Shown here: positions 1 through 7,426 of the stretch, in pieces
Layout of the letters: every line of letters starts with the position of its first letter
Position numbering within the stretch: position 1 is the first letter of the stretch
From: an uncultured Clostridia bacterium
GTDB taxonomy: Bacteria > Bacillota > Clostridia > Christensenellales > UBA1242
Reading direction: 5' to 3'
DNA: 44,023 nt
Assembly (NCBI GenBank): GCA_947366545.1
Contig: CANBAL010000009.1
Coordinates: 1-44,023, forward strand
Made by a program: the position numbers and the translations under genes
Notes under the pieces: model-generated
Told to the model about the DNA's origin: nothing
The model's database searches: none
Seen by the model: only the letters and a program-made list of their open reading frames with translations

Positions 1-68
1 CCCGTCAGGACTCGAACCCGAACAAATGGTTCCGAAGACCATTGTGCTATCCATTACACCACGAGAGC
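1..68 (-). tRNA. tRNA-Arg (anticodon TCG), 3' end cut by window edge
   Basis: The minus strand folds as a tRNA. It has an acceptor arm starting GCTCTCG, a D arm GTGT...AGCAC, an anticodon stem ATGGT/ACCAT around the loop CTTCGGA, and a T arm with TTCGAGT. Positions 34-36 read TCG, which decodes the arginine codon CGA. The visible 3' acceptor strand CGGG pairs with the 5' strand (one G-U), and the last three acceptor bases, discriminator and any CCA lie outside the window. It is divergent from the type IV secretion gene that follows. Confidence 0.93.
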
Positions 69-76
69 ATGTTTTT

Positions 77-105
77 ATTATATAGTATTTCACTTGTTTT
101 GTAAA
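77..105 (-). promoter_or_regulatory. sigma-A promoter of tRNA-Arg
   Basis: On the minus strand TTTACA (-35) and a perfect TATAAT (-10) are 17 bases apart, and the -10 ends 8 bases before the mature tRNA 5' end. Transcription would therefore begin almost at the tRNA. Confidence 0.75.
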
Positions 106-132
106 CATTTTCTCATTATTCTTATGAAATAT

Positions 133-161
133 TTGATTTTTATTAAAAAAAATGGTATCTT
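133..161 (+). promoter_or_regulatory. possible promoter of the VirD4-like gene
   Basis: TTGATT and TATCTT are separated by 17 bases and lie 21 bases ahead of the ATG, leaving room for the AAGAGG ribosome binding site at 171-176. The -10 is a moderate match only. TTGTTT-17-TATTCT further upstream is an alternative. Confidence 0.4.
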
Positions 162-181
162 AATTGGTATAAGAGGTGTTT

Positions 182-2200
182 ATGAACAAATTTAAGAAAA
201 CGATACTTTATATGGTACTTTTAACCATTGTAGGCTACGGCATTGGTATCGGTATCGCTGTCGCAACAAATGGCGGAGCATTTAAAATGCCGGATACCCT
301 TACAAACTCGCTCACATTTATTTGTGCGGGTATGGGTCTGCTTGGCGGGTTCGCACTTGGTCTTGCTTCCAAATCAAAGAAGAAGGACAATGGCAAAAAT
401 ACTGGTGAAACAGCGCAAGGTGAAAAACTGGATGTTGAAACCGACTCCACTTATGCCACGCCTGCCAGCATCAAAGCGGACAAAGACTTTATCAATACCA
501 CATGGGATCAATTACCTACCTGTAAACAAACAGGATTCCCTTTCCGTAACAAAATGGAGAATGGAAAATACAACATCAGCATGAAATATGAAACGCACGC
601 ACTTGTTATAGGTACTACTGGTGTAGGTAAAACTCAAATATTCGCCAACCCTACCATACGAATACTCGCACACTCTGCAGAAAAGCCTTCTATTGTTGTG
701 ACTGACCCTAAAGGTGAATTGTACGCAGATAATGCAAACATTCTTAAAAAAGAGGGCTACAAAGTTGTAGTTTTAAATCTTGAAGACCCTTACTCCTCTT
801 CCAGATGGAACCCTATGGAACCAGCATTCAGAATGTACCAAAGAGCAGGAAACCTTGCACAAGAAGTAAGAAAGTTCTCTAATTGTACACCAGAAGACAT
901 GGGCTATAAAAAATTTACATCAGACGAGCTTAATGGAATAACTTATGGCGACACATGGTATGGCTTTGAGGGAAAGGCTTTTCCTAACAATGAAATACTT
1001 AAAAAAGAGTTAGAGGCCAGAAAATCACAACTTGAAACAGAAGCCAACTCCAAAGTGAGAAACATTGCAATTTCATTAATACCAATAAGTGCGGAAGTGA
1101 AAGAGCCTTCTTGGCCACAAGGTTGCCAAGACCTGATAACTGGTATTATGCAAGGTATGCTTGAGGATTCAAGAAATCCAGAACTTGGAATGACCATTGA
1201 TAAGTTTAACTTATACAACCTCAATAAACTTGCAATGCACCGTGATAAAGGCGACCAACTGCTTAAAACCCTTTGTGATTATGCCGAAGGGCGTGATCCT
1301 AAAAAATCAAATGTTAAGAACTTAATGTCAACCATTTGTTATACCAGCCCTACCACACAAAAATCATTCTTGGGCACACTTGGCTCCAGCCTTGGTAAAA
1401 CACTCGGCGATGATGGAATACTTTACATGACAAGCGGAACAGATATCGACTTTTCAAGAATACCAGAAGAGCCTACCGCATTCTTTGTGAGAATTCCTGA
1501 TCATAAGGCAGAGCGTCACCCTCTTGGTGTGCTTTGCATACAACAACTTTATTCTGAACTTGTAGATATAGCAAACAGAACTGTCGACGCGAAAGGAAAA
1601 ACAGGAAAACTTAAAAGACAAGTGTATTTTATTCTTGATGAGTTTGGTAACATGCCTCCATTCCAAGACTTTGATAAAATGATGAATGTCGCTCGTTCAA
1701 GAAATATCCGTATTGAAATCATATTGCAAGCGTTCAAGCAACTAGATGTTCTCTATGGCCCGGAAAAAGCCAAAAATATTATCGGCGGCTTCCAGATGCA
1801 AGTGTATCTCGGCTCCGAAGATCAAGACACGGTACAGGCTTTCTCAGACTCTTGTGGACAAATTACTGTTTACACCGAAGAGGAATCTAAGTCTGAATCC
1901 GAAACAGACGGAAAGAAAAATACTACTACCAACAAGAGTACTCAAAGACACAGGCGTAACCTTGTTGAAAAAGAGGTGCTTAGGGCATTGCCTATGTGGA
2001 ATGTTGTTGTAAAACTTTTCAGAAAACCTATTATCAAAGAAGAAATGACACCATTCTGGAACACAAAGTGCATGGAAAAAGATCCTGCAAACCCTGCTGT
2101 TGGACTTGCAAAAAGTTTGGATTATGATGCAATTTATTATGATTACGAAAAACGAAACAGACTTATTGTTAAACCTCGTAGTCCATTTGACAGATTTTAA
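182..2200 (+). CDS. virD4: VirD4/TraG-family type IV secretion coupling ATPase
   Basis: This is a membrane-anchored ATPase that, in its family, hands DNA-protein or protein substrates to a type IV secretion channel. Two N-terminal membrane segments (about residues 8-29 and 42-63) precede a soluble motor domain. The motor has a Walker A GTTGVGKT at about 144-151, an early VVTDPKGELY motif typical of TraG/VirD4 proteins, and a Walker B ILDEFGN near residue 485. The C-terminal region is polar and Ser/Thr/Lys-rich. The ORF track begins at a GTG at 176, but AAGAGG at 171-176 lies 5 bases before the ATG at 182, so the start is set there, giving 672 residues. No relaxase, VirB4 or other transfer gene is adjacent. 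The only other type IV-like gene in the window lies at 24.7-27.1 kb. Whether it moves DNA or effector proteins cannot be told from sequence. Confidence 0.9.
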   Translation: MNKFKKTILYMVLLTIVGYGIGIGIAVATNGGAFKMPDTLTNSLTFICAGMGLLGGFALGLASKSKKKDNGKNTGETAQGEKLDVETDSTYATPASIKADKDFINTTWDQLPTCKQTGFPFRNKMENGKYNISMKYETHALVIGTTGVGKTQIFANPTIRILAHSAEKPSIVVTDPKGELYADNANILKKEGYKVVVLNLEDPYSSSRWNPMEPAFRMYQRAGNLAQEVRKFSNCTPEDMGYKKFTSDELNGITYGDTWYGFEGKAFPNNEILKKELEARKSQLETEANSKVRNIAISLIPISAEVKEPSWPQGCQDLITGIMQGMLEDSRNPELGMTIDKFNLYNLNKLAMHRDKGDQLLKTLCDYAEGRDPKKSNVKNLMSTICYTSPTTQKSFLGTLGSSLGKTLGDDGILYMTSGTDIDFSRIPEEPTAFFVRIPDHKAERHPLGVLCIQQLYSELVDIANRTVDAKGKTGKLKRQVYFILDEFGNMPPFQDFDKMMNVARSRNIRIEIILQAFKQLDVLYGPEKAKNIIGGFQMQVYLGSEDQDTVQAFSDSCGQITVYTEEESKSESETDGKKNTTTNKSTQRHRRNLVEKEVLRALPMWNVVVKLFRKPIIKEEMTPFWNTKCMEKDPANPAVGLAKSLDYDAIYYDYEKRNRLIVKPRSPFDRF

Positions 2201-2209
2201 AATTTAAAG

Positions 2210-2232
2210 AAGACGGTAAATCCGTCTTTTTT
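2210..2232 (+). terminator. Rho-independent terminator after virD4
   Basis: A perfect 7-bp stem AAGACGG/CCGTCTT with loop TAAAT is followed by a T run, 9 bases after the TAA stop. Confidence 0.85.
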
Positions 2233-2277
2233 GTAACCCTACTAAATTGCAGAACATATATACTAATGAGGGCAAAT

Positions 2278-2739
2278 ATGGAATATAATGATGAAAAACT
2301 ATTGTCAATAGACGAGTATGAAGTTATGGCAAAAGCCTATTCTCAACACTTGCGTGATAAAGGCTTTATTTTTATACAAGTCGATAGTGAAGAGAATAAT
2401 GAGCTAATCTGTGAAGTGAATGAGCTTTTCTCTCAGATAAAAAGTTCACTTTTCTACTTAGGAAATTTTTTGGGTACTGGACGCTTATACTCGCTTACCG
2501 ATAGACAAATCAGACTTTTTCAAACAATATATCCCGATTGCACTCAAACAAATTCTTATAAAATACGCGGAGATAAAACAAAGTGCTTTTTAAATTTGAT
2601 GTCCCTTGAAAGCACTCTTATTTCCAAACTTTTAACTCTAAGCGAAAACTCTCCTTTTTTTAAACAATTAGATACAATGATTCGTGAAAGACTTTATGTA
2701 ACAAGTGAAATTTACAAAATAAAAGGACTAATTTCTTAG
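2278..2739 (+). CDS. hypothetical protein, 153 residues
   Basis: I do not recognise a family. The protein is soluble, acidic at the N-terminus and mostly helical in appearance, with no signal peptide or membrane segment. The ORF track starts at ATG 2266, which has no ribosome binding site. GAGGG at 2268-2272 lies 5 bases before the ATG at 2278, so that start is preferred. No clear promoter was found between the upstream terminator and this gene, so it may be expressed weakly or by read-through. Its stop codon lies inside a shared hairpin that also contains the stop of the convergent gene at 2736-3293. It is likely a real gene because of the RBS, the length and the close fit of the terminator. 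Confidence 0.65.
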   Translation: MEYNDEKLLSIDEYEVMAKAYSQHLRDKGFIFIQVDSEENNELICEVNELFSQIKSSLFYLGNFLGTGRLYSLTDRQIRLFQTIYPDCTQTNSYKIRGDKTKCFLNLMSLESTLISKLLTLSENSPFFKQLDTMIRERLYVTSEIYKIKGLIS

Positions 2740-2746
2740 TCCTTTT
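2721..2746. terminator. bidirectional terminator containing both stop codons
   Basis: An 11-bp perfect stem AAAAGGACTAA/TTAGTCCTTTT with a 4-base loop is followed by T runs on both strands. The 3' arm contains both the TAG of the plus gene (2737-2739) and the TAA of the minus gene (2736-2738). Confidence 0.85.
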
Positions 2747-3293
2747 TTTGTGACATTTTTTCGATTACAATAGGTAGCACCTCGTCAATCGCCTTTCTGT
2801 AATCTCTAAAATATTCTGGCCTGTATGGAAGAAAAACATCTCGCGCTTTAGCAAGTACTTCACTACTTAGCGACAATTTGTTGACAAGTTCCATGCAAAG
2901 TTCTTGCCCTATTATCTGTATATAGTTGTACTCATTTATTCCATTATAATATTTTATTTTAGGAAACTCTTTCGATTCTACTATTTGGTCGTAAGCATAC
3001 CCCATAAAAAACTGCAGTTTTTCTATAGCAAACTCATTACCATTTGCCGCGGATAGAATCTCCCAGTCCATATATTTTTTATAATCTTCATCAAGAAGAC
3101 GCTCCACACCATTCTTGTAATAGTATGCTACAACATCTTGCATTATGGCATCGTCCTCACCCGCGCCTTTTATAGCTTCCTCAAAAAGCTTTTCAAACTT
3201 TGCTCTGCTATCTTGGGCACTATTTAATTTCTCTCGCCATTCCAAAAACTCTGCATAAGCCTCTTTCCTAGGGATCCTCTCTTTCTTTTCCAA
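2736..3293 (-). CDS. hypothetical protein, 185 residues, TTG start
   Basis: The family is not recognised. This is a soluble, charged, helical protein without a signal peptide or membrane segment. Its middle part is rich in Tyr and Asp/Glu, and it ends in a basic MSQKKD tail. The start is a TTG, supported by an AAGGAG ribosome binding site 7 bases upstream. A promoter (TTGTAA-16-TATAAT, 3313-3340) lies just ahead, so this is a single-gene transcription unit ending at the shared terminator 2721-2746. It lies downstream of, but is not coupled to, the methyltransferase gene on the same strand. No function can be proposed. Confidence 0.7.
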   Translation of the reverse strand: MEKKERIPRKEAYAEFLEWREKLNSAQDSRAKFEKLFEEAIKGAGEDDAIMQDVVAYYYKNGVERLLDEDYKKYMDWEILSAANGNEFAIEKLQFFMGYAYDQIVESKEFPKIKYYNGINEYNYIQIIGQELCMELVNKLSLSSEVLAKARDVFLPYRPEYFRDYRKAIDEVLPIVIEKMSQKKD

Positions 3294-3300
3294 GTTAATA

Positions 3301-3340
3301 CTCCTTAATTAAATTATACTGTTTTTAAACAAAGTTACAA
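3301..3340 (-). promoter_or_regulatory. promoter and RBS of the 185-residue orphan
   Basis: On the minus strand TTGTAA (3335-3340) and TATAAT (3313-3318) are 16 bases apart. AAGGAG at 3301-3306 sets the TTG start at 3293. Confidence 0.6.
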
Positions 3341-3366
3341 AATCATTTTAAGACTAAAATTGTCTT

Positions 3367-4581
3367 TTATTGCTTTTTGCCAAGTATCACAAGCACTTCA
3401 AAATTGGCGGTACGCGGAAACATATCAAACAGCGTAACTTGCATAAGTTCAAATCTGTCCATTCTGGCAATGTCACGGACAAGGGTGGCAGGATTGCATG
3501 ACACATATATTAACCTACCCTCCTGCATATTTAACGCCTTGCATACACTCTCATCACATCCGCTTCGTGGTGGGTCTAAAACAATAAAGTCAAACTTGTT
3601 TTCAAGCTGTGGAATAACCTCACCACAATCCCCTTGAATATTTGTAAGGTTCGCAAGTGAATTTTCCTCTTTTAATGACTCGGCACTTTCATGTTCTATA
3701 TTGCCAAGTTCAACTCCAACCACATCTCGGCAATGCTTTGCCAGCATACCACTCAGCACTCCTGCACCACTATACGCATTTAGTACATTTCCGCCTTTCA
3801 CTAAAGCACAAATATTATCATATAACTTCTCAGCAACCTCGTTATTCACCTGCCTAAATGCGTCCATATCGAAATTGTAAGTAAGTCCATGCTCGTCTGC
3901 TTTTATATCTTTGCCATACAACCGCTTTTTATCTCCGCCTTTCATGGATAAAAACAGAAATACATCTTCACCAAGTAATAAAGACAGCCCAGTGAAATCA
4001 ACATTAATCTCTCTATTCAAATCAAATTTTAAAAAGGTATATCTCTCATACCGCCTTATTGTAACCGTACTAATTTGCTTTTGCAAATGGTTTTTTAATA
4101 TAAAGTTATTTAAATTCTCAAACAAAGTATTTGTTTTCTCATCTACAAGAAGACAATGCTTGATATTTATAACTTTGTCACTTTGTCCGCGTTTCAACCC
4201 CAAACCTTTTTCATTGCAAAAAAGTTTAATTTTATTGCGATAGTTATACTCCTGCGGACTTGCAACAACTTCTATTTTTTTATTAAACCCAAGTTTAGCA
4301 AGTTGTCTTGCCAAAATTTGTTCTTTTAGTTTTAATTCATCTTGATAACTTATATGCTGAAAATCACAGCCACCACACTTTGTAAAGTATGGACAAGGAG
4401 GCTCCCTTCTGCAAGTTGAAGCCTCTAAAATATTCTTGGCTTCTGCCTTGATATAAGAGGATGTTACCTTCCTTTTTTCTATCTCAACCTCTTCCCCCAC
4501 TAAAGTATAAGGCACAAAACACACCTTGCCGCCCTCGTGCCCTACACCTTCGCCGTTATAACCAAAATCAGTTATTTTCAT
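3367..4581 (-). CDS. rlmCD: 23S rRNA/tRNA (uracil-C5) methyltransferase, RlmCD/TrmA family
   Basis: SAM-dependent enzyme that makes 5-methyluridine in RNA. An N-terminal TRAM-like segment (about residues 1-55) is followed by the iron-sulfur cysteines C63, C69 and C72 (CPYFTKCGGC), with a fourth cysteine at C143. Next comes a Rossmann methyltransferase domain with LDPPRSGCD, and then the catalytic cysteine in SCNPATLVRD (about C362) and the general base in ANFE (about E395). At 404 residues it is shorter than most family members (about 440-460). Its ATG overlaps the TGA of ysxC as ATGA, so the two are translationally coupled, and a role in ribosome biogenesis fits that context. Family assignment is firm. 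Whether it modifies 23S rRNA or tRNA cannot be settled here. Only a weak hairpin is seen after the stop. Confidence 0.93.
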   Translation of the reverse strand: MKITDFGYNGEGVGHEGGKVCFVPYTLVGEEVEIEKRKVTSSYIKAEAKNILEASTCRREPPCPYFTKCGGCDFQHISYQDELKLKEQILARQLAKLGFNKKIEVVASPQEYNYRNKIKLFCNEKGLGLKRGQSDKVINIKHCLLVDEKTNTLFENLNNFILKNHLQKQISTVTIRRYERYTFLKFDLNREINVDFTGLSLLLGEDVFLFLSMKGGDKKRLYGKDIKADEHGLTYNFDMDAFRQVNNEVAEKLYDNICALVKGGNVLNAYSGAGVLSGMLAKHCRDVVGVELGNIEHESAESLKEENSLANLTNIQGDCGEVIPQLENKFDFIVLDPPRSGCDESVCKALNMQEGRLIYVSCNPATLVRDIARMDRFELMQVTLFDMFPRTANFEVLVILGKKQ

Positions 4582-5168
4582 CTGTTTGCCTCTATTTTGT
4601 TTTCTATGTATTCAAGTACTTTGTCTCTACCGCATCCGGTTTCACCACTTGTAAGGATTATGAGTTCTTCACGAATATTCAATCCTTTGGCAAGCATTTT
4701 TTTCTGCACAGACTGTTTTGCTTTTGATAATTTATCAACTTTGGTAGCAAGAATCATAAAAGGTATTTGATTATATATCAAAAATTCAAGCATAGCCTTA
4801 TCAAGCTCGCTTGGCTCATGCCTTATGTCAACAAGCACAAACACAGTGTCAAGTGACTGAGAGCCTGTCAAATACTCCCCCATAAGACCTGCCCAAACAT
4901 CTAAATGACTTTTACCAACCTTGGCATAACCATACCCTGGAAGGTCAACAAAGCGAAACTCATTATTAATATCAAAGTAATTCACCATTTTTGTAAGCCC
5001 AGCAGTAGAAGAAGTTTTTGCAAGCCTTTTCTGTCCTGCAAGCATATTGATAAGAGAACTTTTGCCCACATTACTTCGGCCCACAAAAGCAAACTCAGGA
5101 ATGTCATCCTGAATTATTTTTGATTTTTCTACCACACTTGTTTTATACACTGCACTTTTTATTATCAT
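4578..5168 (-). CDS. ysxC: ribosome-assembly GTPase YsxC/EngB (YihA)
   Basis: Essential cytoplasmic GTPase needed for maturation of the 50S subunit in Bacillus and E. coli. Visible motifs are G1 GRSNVGKS (residues 30-37), G3 DLPGYGYAKV, G4 TKVD and a G5-like TSGETG region. Its length of 196 is typical. The start is the ATG at 5168. There is no Shine-Dalgarno sequence, and TATTAT lies 6 bases before the ATG with TTGATT 17 bases further up, so the mRNA is probably leaderless. It forms an operon with the rlmCD-like gene through an ATGA overlap. The classic neighbour lon is absent. Confidence 0.95.
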   Translation of the reverse strand: MIIKSAVYKTSVVEKSKIIQDDIPEFAFVGRSNVGKSSLINMLAGQKRLAKTSSTAGLTKMVNYFDINNEFRFVDLPGYGYAKVGKSHLDVWAGLMGEYLTGSQSLDTVFVLVDIRHEPSELDKAMLEFLIYNQIPFMILATKVDKLSKAKQSVQKKMLAKGLNIREELIILTSGETGCGRDKVLEYIENKIEANR

Positions 5169-5174
5169 GGTCTT

Positions 5175-5203
5175 ATAATATCATACTTTGTGACATTAAT
5201 CAA
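5175..5203 (-). promoter_or_regulatory. leaderless-type promoter of ysxC
   Basis: On the minus strand TTGATT (5198-5203), a 17-base spacer and TATTAT (5175-5180) are followed by 6 bases and then the ATG at 5168. The predicted first transcribed base is the A of the ATG. Confidence 0.65.
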
Positions 5204-5205
5204 TA

Positions 5206-5229
5206 AAAAAACCGCTTTAGGCGGTTTTT
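5206..5229. terminator. bidirectional terminator after the SecB-like gene
   Basis: A 9-bp stem AAAAACCGC/GCGGTTTTT with a short TTTAG-side loop has A/T runs on both sides. It ends the minus-strand gene at 5262-5657 and insulates ysxC, whose -35 is only a few bases away. Confidence 0.8.
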
Positions 5230-5261
5230 AAAAATTAACATCTTTGGCCACTAGCGAAGTC

Positions 5262-5657
5262 TCATTGTGGCAACTGTGCCATAGGTGCTGTAATCATGGC
5301 GCCTATTGGTGAATGCATAGTAATGTTTGCTACAACCACAGAAAGAGTGCTTGCAAGTACGCGTGCAACCTGACTGTTTGCAAAATAGAGTGGGGCATCA
5401 TCAAGTTTATCATATTCACTCGCGTTGATAATAACCTCAACACTCATAGCCACCATCAAGGACAAAATGCTTTTTGGTTCTGGTTTAATATTTCTTTGCA
5501 TTGTCACTTTTACGGCATCACTTCTAAGTCTCTCCACGCTTACCTCATCCCAAACACGCATATTAATCGTCGAGTTGTTTGCTGGTGGATCCAACTTCTC
5601 GTACTCTACCTTTTCAAGTAGTGGTTTAAAATTCATGTTTCTAATTACATTTTCCAT
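5262..5657 (-). CDS. small protein, possibly SecB-like fold
   Basis: 131 residues, no signal peptide. The layout resembles SecB-fold proteins: an N-terminal strand region, a central segment with paired hydrophobic strands, a helix with the pattern FANSQVARVLASTLSVVVAN, and a Pro/Met-rich tail. SecB-like chaperone or DUF1149-type proteins have a closing helix and a proline-rich end of this kind. This is recognition by pattern only, so the assignment is tentative. AAGGAG lies 7 bases before the ATG, and a strong promoter TTGCAA-17-TATAAT lies at 5696-5724, so it is a monocistronic gene closed by the hairpin at 5206-5229. It could bind unfolded polypeptides, but nothing in the neighbourhood tests this. 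Confidence 0.5.
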   Translation of the reverse strand: MENVIRNMNFKPLLEKVEYEKLDPPANNSTINMRVWDEVSVERLRSDAVKVTMQRNIKPEPKSILSLMVAMSVEVIINASEYDKLDDAPLYFANSQVARVLASTLSVVVANITMHSPIGAMITAPMAQLPQ

Positions 5658-5695
5658 TTTTCTTCTCCTTTTGATTCTTTCCTTTAAACTAGTTA

Positions 5696-5724
5696 ATTAT
5701 AACATAAAATTATATGAGTTGCAA
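5696..5724 (-). promoter_or_regulatory. promoter of the SecB-like gene
   Basis: On the minus strand TTGCAA and a perfect TATAAT are 17 bases apart, about 38 bases before the ATG. AAGGAG serves as the ribosome binding site. Confidence 0.7.
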
Positions 5725-5771
5725 CATATTATTTATTAAGGCAATAACTCTCAAAATAAATCCCGTCTTAT

Positions 5772-5800
5772 TTGACAAAAATAAACTTATTTGATATCAT
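5772..5800 (+). promoter_or_regulatory. leaderless-type promoter of nrdG
   Basis: Perfect TTGACA (5772-5777), a 17-base spacer and TATCAT (5795-5800) are followed by 6 bases and then the ATG at 5807. There is no Shine-Dalgarno sequence in the preceding 30 bases. No NrdR box is seen here. Confidence 0.8.
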
Positions 5801-5806
5801 TTTTAT

Positions 5807-6496
5807 ATGAAAATCTTTGGGCTTGAAAAATTATCAATGGTGGACTATGAAGGGCATTTGTGTTGCACTGTCTTTACTGCTGGTTGTAATTTCCGCTGCC
5901 CATATTGCCATAATTCTGACCTCGTGGAAGGCAAAAATCTTCATGAAATAACTGAGGAAAACTTCTTTTCTTTTCTCCAAAAACGCAAAGGGCTTTTAGA
6001 CGCGGTATGCGTTTCAGGGGGCGAGCCAACCTTACAACCCGATTTAATAGATTTTATCAAAAAAATAAAAGCCCTTGGCTATCTTGTAAAACTTGATAGC
6101 AACGGCACAGCACCAAAACTGCTTAAAGAACTGGTCAGTCAAAATTTAATCGACTATGTCGCAATGGATATCAAAAATAGCCGAGATAGTTATCGTAGGA
6201 CAGCAGGTAACGGTTCTTTCGATATAAAAAAGATAGAAGAAAGCGTAGACTTTTTAAAACAAGGCAAGGTAGACCACGAATTTCGCACAACGCTCGTGAA
6301 AGGGCATCATACTGAGAAGGAGATCAAAGAAATTGCTTTATGGCTCAGTGGTGCAAAAAAAATGTATCTTCAATGTTTTGTAGATAGCGGCAGTTGCATA
6401 GCAAGCGGACTTGAAAAGATTGAAAAGACAGAGGTCGAACATTTTAAAGAAATTTTATCACAAACAATTAAAGAGGTCCATTTACGAGGATATTAA
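5807..6496 (+). CDS. nrdG: anaerobic ribonucleotide reductase activase, NrdG2-type radical SAM protein
   Basis: Radical SAM enzyme that places the glycyl radical on NrdD. The cluster-binding motif CNFRCPYC (about residues 27-34) follows a conserved VFTAGCNFR start region, and GGEPTL, the SAM-binding GGE motif, lies near residue 70. At 229 residues it matches the longer NrdG2 class (anaerobic NTP reductase activating protein), not the roughly 155-residue E. coli type. It faces trxB-nrdD tail to tail and is not in their operon. Its own TTGACA-17-TATCAT promoter sits directly on the start codon, so the mRNA is probably leaderless. The assignment to NrdD activation is supported by the nearby nrdD. 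NrdG2-family proteins can also be generic radical SAM activases. Confidence 0.88.
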   Translation: MKIFGLEKLSMVDYEGHLCCTVFTAGCNFRCPYCHNSDLVEGKNLHEITEENFFSFLQKRKGLLDAVCVSGGEPTLQPDLIDFIKKIKALGYLVKLDSNGTAPKLLKELVSQNLIDYVAMDIKNSRDSYRRTAGNGSFDIKKIEESVDFLKQGKVDHEFRTTLVKGHHTEKEIKEIALWLSGAKKMYLQCFVDSGSCIASGLEKIEKTEVEHFKEILSQTIKEVHLRGY

Positions 6497-6525
6497 AAAA
6501 CAATAGCGTTTTGCTATTGTTTTTT
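6495..6525. terminator. bidirectional terminator between nrdG and trxB
   Basis: A 13-bp stem AAAAAACAATAGC/GCTATTGTTTTTT with loop GTTTT overlaps the TAA of nrdG on one side and the TAA of trxB on the other. Confidence 0.9.
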
Positions 6526-7426
6526 ATAAACTATCTAAATAAGTGCATGCGTTGGTTCCTGCTATTGCACCATCGCCACACGCAGTTGTAAGTTGGCGTA
6601 CCTTTTTGGTGCGGCAATCCCCTGCTACAAAAAGCCCCGCAGTCCTCGTTGTCAAGTTTTCATCAGCGACAATATAGCCATCCTTTGATAAATCTACTAA
6701 ACTAGCGTAAATCTTATTGTCTGGCACCTGTCCTATTGCAACAAACAAAGCGGGAGTGTCTATTCTTAGCATTTCGCCTTCATGCTCAAACACAAGGGAT
6801 TCAAGTTTATCTTTTCCAATCAATTCTTTAAGCCTTGCATTGTGCGTGATTTTTATATTTTTCTTTTGTTTGATTGCTTGAACAAGCCTATCATCACCAA
6901 AAAATTTATCAAATAAAGTTAAAACATGCACGCCTTTACAAGTCGAACTCAATAATAACGCATATTGAAGAGCGGTATTTCCATCGCCTATAAGCACCAC
7001 TTCATCGTCCTTGTAAAAAGCGCCATCGCATAACGCACAATAACTTATTCCATGACCAATTAGGTTTTCTTCATTAGGCAAATTAAGTTTTCTGTGCTTA
7101 ACTCCCGAGGCAATTATTACGCTTTTTGCTTCAATTTTTTCAAATTCAGTATGAACTGTAAAGATGCCACTTTCTTTTTCTATTGAAATTGCTTCTCCAA
7201 ACTTAAAATTCACGCCCAAATCAGTGATTTGGTCAAACATGCGATCAGCAAGTTCAACCCCAGATAATGACTTAATGGTAGGAAAGTTTTCTACTCTTGG
7301 CGATTCGGCAATTTGTCCGCCAATGCTGTTTTTCTCAAGCAAAGTAACATTTTTACCATTTCTGAGTGCATAGAGCGCAGCAGTCATTCCTGCTACGCCA
7401 GCACCAATTACTAAAATATCTGTCAT
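6524..7426 (-). CDS. trxB: thioredoxin reductase-like flavoprotein (TrxB family)
   Basis: FAD-dependent disulfide reductase that reduces thioredoxin-like proteins. It has an N-terminal FAD motif GAGVAGMTAA, an active-site pair CALC in SYCALCDG, a second dinucleotide fold with GDGNTA, and the C-terminal FAD motif GLFVAGDC. Length is 300, slightly short for TrxB (about 310-320). The HRRxxxR-type signature that binds the NADPH phosphate is not present after the second fold, where LTLFDKFFGDDR is found instead. NADH or reduced ferredoxin, as in clostridial FFTR enzymes, is therefore possible as electron donor. The start overlaps the nrdD stop as ATGA, so it is coupled to a reductase that carries a redoxin domain. 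That strongly suggests it feeds electrons to NrdD. Confidence 0.9.
   Translation of the reverse strand: MTDILVIGAGVAGMTAALYALRNGKNVTLLEKNSIGGQIAESPRVENFPTIKSLSGVELADRMFDQITDLGVNFKFGEAISIEKESGIFTVHTEFEKIEAKSVIIASGVKHRKLNLPNEENLIGHGISYCALCDGAFYKDDEVVLIGDGNTALQYALLLSSTCKGVHVLTLFDKFFGDDRLVQAIKQKKNIKITHNARLKELIGKDKLESLVFEHEGEMLRIDTPALFVAIGQVPDNKIYASLVDLSKDGYIVADENLTTRTAGLFVAGDCRTKKVRQLTTACGDGAIAGTNACTYLDSL

Noticed and set aside
1-2200. tRNA-Arg as attachment site of an integrative element carrying virD4
   Set aside because: No integrase is next to it and no second copy of the tRNA 3' end sequence was noticed. The tRNA 3' end lies outside the window, so this cannot be tested here.
3340-3366. Hairpin AAGACTAAAATTGTCTT as terminator of the rlmCD-like gene
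   Set aside because: On the gene's strand the stem is only 5 bp and is not followed by a T run, so it is a poor terminator candidate.
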